Position numbers and translations under genes: made by a program. 64,000 nt of DNA from Amoebidium appalachense (taxonomy: Eukaryota > Ichthyosporea), in NCBI GenBank assembly GCA_963693365.1, contig CAVNZM010000006.1:620001-684000 (forward strand), given 5' to 3'. The notes under the pieces were generated by a model. That model had not been told where the DNA came from. It saw only the letters and a program-made list of their open reading frames with translations, and did not search any database. How positions within the stretch are numbered: the stretch's first letter is position 1; the number at the start of each line of letters is the position of its first letter. This document shows positions 60,989 through 64,000 of this stretch, piece by piece.

Positions 60989-61662
60989 CACCCCCCATGC
61001 CCCCCACCCCCCACCCACCCACATAACATGTACAAGGGTGTACAAACATGCCCACAAACGGGTGTGCCCTGTGGCCCATGGATGTACTTCTTGCACAGAA
61101 GCTACTAATTTTTATTATGGCTGCCACACAGTGATACCACTTAGTCTACTTTGCTGCAGCCTACTGCAGTACCTTACCGTATTATTAGATGTATGACACA
61201 GAATTATGGAGGGTAATAACAGAATTAAACACTTCCATATGCATCTTTCACTTCAATATCACCATTACCAGTATACACAACCACCCTGTCTTCAACATCA
61301 TCACGCGTACGAAAAGGATATCCGGTGGAAAAACTACAACTAACCTCGTCTAAGAACTTTAAGACTTCTCTACACTCAGCTAATCACTCGATCCGCATTC
61401 AAAAGTGGGGTTGGACGGGAAAAGTCTGGAACCTAAACTACTGTACAACTATCACTGCATACATATGTTCTTCAAATTTGTGCTCATGCATCCTCAGCAT
61501 AGCAATTCCTAATCAGTCCATAAACATTAGGCAGGCCTACTAACTTTCACACTATGTCCGTATAAACTTTCCATTTTGCAACAGAACCTACTAATCGCCA
61601 CACCACGTGCATAGCATTGAACCTGACCTTCTGCATCACACACATACGTTCACCATATCCCC
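59718..61662. other. Intergenic between the orphan exon and ABCC copy 2
   Basis: No exon is seen. There is a (GT)n array with (GGT)n and poly-G (59788-59910), AT-rich unique DNA (59970-60450), (CT)n/poly-C blocks (60550-60680) and poly-C (60957-60986). TTTATT at 61111-61116 reads AATAAA on the minus strand, about 550 bp past the ABCC copy 2 stop. Confidence 0.5.
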
Positions 61663-63474
61663 CTATTGGTGACTCCCCACAGACACCCCATCATCCTCCC
61701 CACCCAGCAACCGCATGGACCGAACAGACCGTGTCTCCATAGAGTACATCACGGGGGCCATATGCTCAATCACCTGCGACACATCCACAGGCCCATCCTC
61801 ATTTGTATACGAACCCCCCTGATCCTCCGAACCCTCCTCCCCCTCCACTCTTATGGCCACCCTAGAGCTGTCCCCACCCCCCTCCTCTTCTGCAGAACCA
61901 CTTACAGAGTTAAGAACCAGGGTTTCAAATTGCTGCTCGTCACTAATGACCGCTGTATCAGTCAATTCTGTAGTGGGTGGAGCTGGAGTCGGGGTGTTTT
62001 GCTCTGGGTCCTTCAGTGCATCAAAGACCGACAACTGGCCATTTGCTATAGCCCTCAGCCGGGCGGCACTTGCCGGGCCTGTGTCGTTCACGAGGGCCGT
62101 GAGCATGCCGTTGGGGTTCATCAGCAGGTCACGTGGGCGGCCATACTCAGCCACTCTGCCCTTGTCCATGACCAGCACCTTGTCTGCGTCCATGACGGTG
62201 TGCAGGCGGTGGGCAATTGTCAGCACGGTGGCGTGGTGCAGCTGGGTGCGCAGGGTGCGCTGGATGGCCGTGTCGGTGTCGGTGTCGACGTTGGCCGTGG
62301 CCTCGTCCAGCACCAGCACCCGGGGCCGCCGCAGCAGCGCCCGGGCCAGGCACAGCAGCTGGCGCTGGCCCACGCTGAAGTTGGCGCCCCCCTCGGCCAC
62401 CTGCCCGTCCAGCCCGTTGCCCAGCCCCCGCACCGTGGCCCCCAGCTGCGCGGCCTCCAGCGCCCCCCACAGCGCCGCGTCATCGTGGCGGCCCAGCGGG
62501 TCCAGGTTGAAGCGCACCCCACCCACGGCGCCAAAGGCCGCGTCCCTGCCGCCCAGCTTCTGGGAGAACAGCACGGGGTCCTGGGGGATGATGGCCAGGC
62601 CCCGGCGCAGGTCCCCCAGGCCCAGGCTGGCCGTGTCGACGCCGTCAATGACAATGCGCCCGCCCTCGGCCTCGGCCATGCGGAACAGCGCGTTCATCAA
62701 CGTGCTCTTGCCGCTGCCCGTCCGCCCCACAATCCCCACCTGCACCACAGACAGTCAGCGGACAACATTCTGTGCCGCATGATCTCCACTGCCGGAGCCC
62801 AGCAAATTAGCACCTGTCCGCCTGCTCTCCTGTCCCCCGGCAGCACAATTCAAAAAATCCACACCAGCGGCATTGCCTCCACTAGCCCATATAGATAGCT
62901 ACAAAAACCCCTTGCACAGCCACTTCTGTTTGGTCACCCTCCATCAGACCACATTTCCTACACAGTGAGACACTGCAGCCAGCAGCCATGTGCCCTGTGT
63001 ATACCTTCTCGCCGGGGTGCACCGTGAGGCTGACGTTGTCCAGCACCAGCGGCAGCTCCGGCCGGTAGCGCATCGTCAGCCCCTCGAACCGCACCTCCCC
63101 GCGCTGAGGCCTACGGTGACCAAAAGGTCAGGGCACATGGCAGTCAGGTGGGTTTATGTGACTGGCACTAGGACCAACAAAAAACCAAACAGCCGCAGTA
63201 TGATACTATAAGGATATGCACACCGTCACAATGCTTAATGGCATGCACACCGTCATAGTCATTAAGGTTAGGCCCACCGTCATAGGCATACACAAATGAC
63301 AATGCTGCATGTGTGGGTGCATACCAATCGGAAGGCGGCTTCTTGTCAGGGGCCGACTCATAGTCAGCCTCGGCAATGGATGGGTCTGCATACTCGAGGA
63401 TGCGTTCCACACCCGTCATGCGAGTTTCGGTCTCTGCTGCCATGCGTGCCGCCCAGTTCATCTGCATCACAATC
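61663..63474 (-). CDS. ABC transporter, subfamily C, copy 2 (3' part; continues past window)
   Basis: Three minus-strand exons in phase: 63474-63325, 63110-63005, 62739-61663, about 443 residues. The first ends TMD2 ([20 protein letters not shown]). The second enters NBD2 ([20 protein letters not shown]). The third holds Walker [10 protein letters not shown], the degenerate signature FSVGQRQL, Walker [12 protein letters not shown], the conserved HRLHTV His and a long acidic tail ending in VSVGSHQ. NBD2 is almost identical to copy 1. Unlike copy 1, an intron separates HPGEK from VGIV, and no intron follows DADK. The acceptor at 63475 is preceded by (CA)n on the coding strand. Upstream exons lie beyond 64000. 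Confidence 0.9.
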
Positions 63475-63484
63475 CTGCGTGTGC

Positions 63485-63559
<75 letters not shown>

Positions 63560-63961
63560 CGTGTACGCACGTGCGCGTTAGACATGTACGAGTGTTTAAA
63601 TGTAAGCATACTGAGTGAGTAGCATTCGTGTGTACATGTGTCGATGTGTCTATCTACACATGCATATATCTTTATATCTGCATACTTCCTTATCTAAATA
63701 CACATATATCTCTCTATCTACATATCATATATCTGTAAATCTACATACCCCTCTATCTACATATGCATAAGATATATGCATATTTGCCTATCTCTATCTA
63801 CACATGAATATATTTGCATATCTGCATGCCTCCCTATCTAAATATGTGTATATCTGCACATCTGCAGACCTCTCTAGCTACATATGTGCATATCTCGATA
63901 TCTACACACCCGTCTATCTACATTTGCATATATACGCATATCTCCATACCTCTCTATTTAC

Positions 63962-64000
<39 letters not shown>
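63485..64000. repeat. (GT)n and degenerate tatctacata repeats at the right edge
   Basis: (GT)n at 63485-63556 is followed by a degenerate repeat of about 50 bp built from tctatctacatatgcatat-type words (63640-63965), then (CA)n to the end. On present evidence all of it is intron of ABCC copy 2. Confidence 0.75.

Noticed and set aside
61666-62898. Long plus-strand frame (410 codons) across ABCC copy 2
   Set aside because: It is the antisense of the conserved NBD2 exon. GC-rich third positions leave the opposite strand open. The same applies to the frames at 43451-44862 and 48291-49058.

Overview
The window is nuclear DNA from an intron-rich eukaryote. It holds spliceosomal genes (GT-AG, up to 25 exons in view), TATA boxes, AATAAA signals and dense simple repeats: G:C homopolymers of 20-70 bp, (CA/GT)n arrays and several minisatellites. 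The gene set points to an opisthokont, most likely a unicellular holozoan or an early-branching animal. It includes Integrator subunit 3, an OAS-like nucleotidyltransferase, a THAP zinc-finger protein, a GOSR1/GS28 SNARE and an Rcf2-like HIG1 protein. I cannot name the species.

Layout: (1) 1-12513 (+), the INTS3 gene, lacking only its 5' end; 25 exons join in one frame to 972 codons plus a stop. (2) 14343-14957 (+), an intronless Rcf2/HIG1 mitochondrial gene with a TATA box. (3) 15431-17560 (+), a tentative unrecognised gene. (4) 17.6-20.6 kb, repeat-rich DNA with a 197-bp foldback element. (5) 20675-26418 (+), a six-exon gene for a 519-residue protein: OAS-type nucleotidyltransferase core, OAS1-C-like helical domain and two dsRNA-binding domains. 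(6) 28251-28514 (-), a small TATA-driven gene of unknown function. (7) 29904-36566 (-), a complete seven-exon GOSR1 gene of 209 residues, head to head with (8) 37307-38359 (+), a single-exon THAP gene. (9) 42648-53212 (-), a 16-exon ABCC/MRP full transporter. (10) 59350-59709 (+), an orphan inverted copy of the last ABCC exon behind an expanded intronic minisatellite. (11) 61663 to the window end (-), the 3' part of a second ABCC gene.

The genes look unrelated in pathway: transcription termination, respiration, RNA sensing, Golgi fusion, DNA binding and export. There is no operon-like logic. The tie within the right-hand third is duplication, with three copies of an ABCC 3' end in two orientations.

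Most notable: the OAS-like protein with tandem C-terminal dsRBDs, an architecture resembling NF90 but with an OAS-like nucleotidyltransferase core. Next are the repeated use of (CA)n arrays directly upstream of 3' splice sites, a polar T-run to TG to G-run repeat composite, and the ABCC intron minisatellite expansion. Exon joins were worked out by hand from splice sites, reading phase and remembered family sequences; no search was run.
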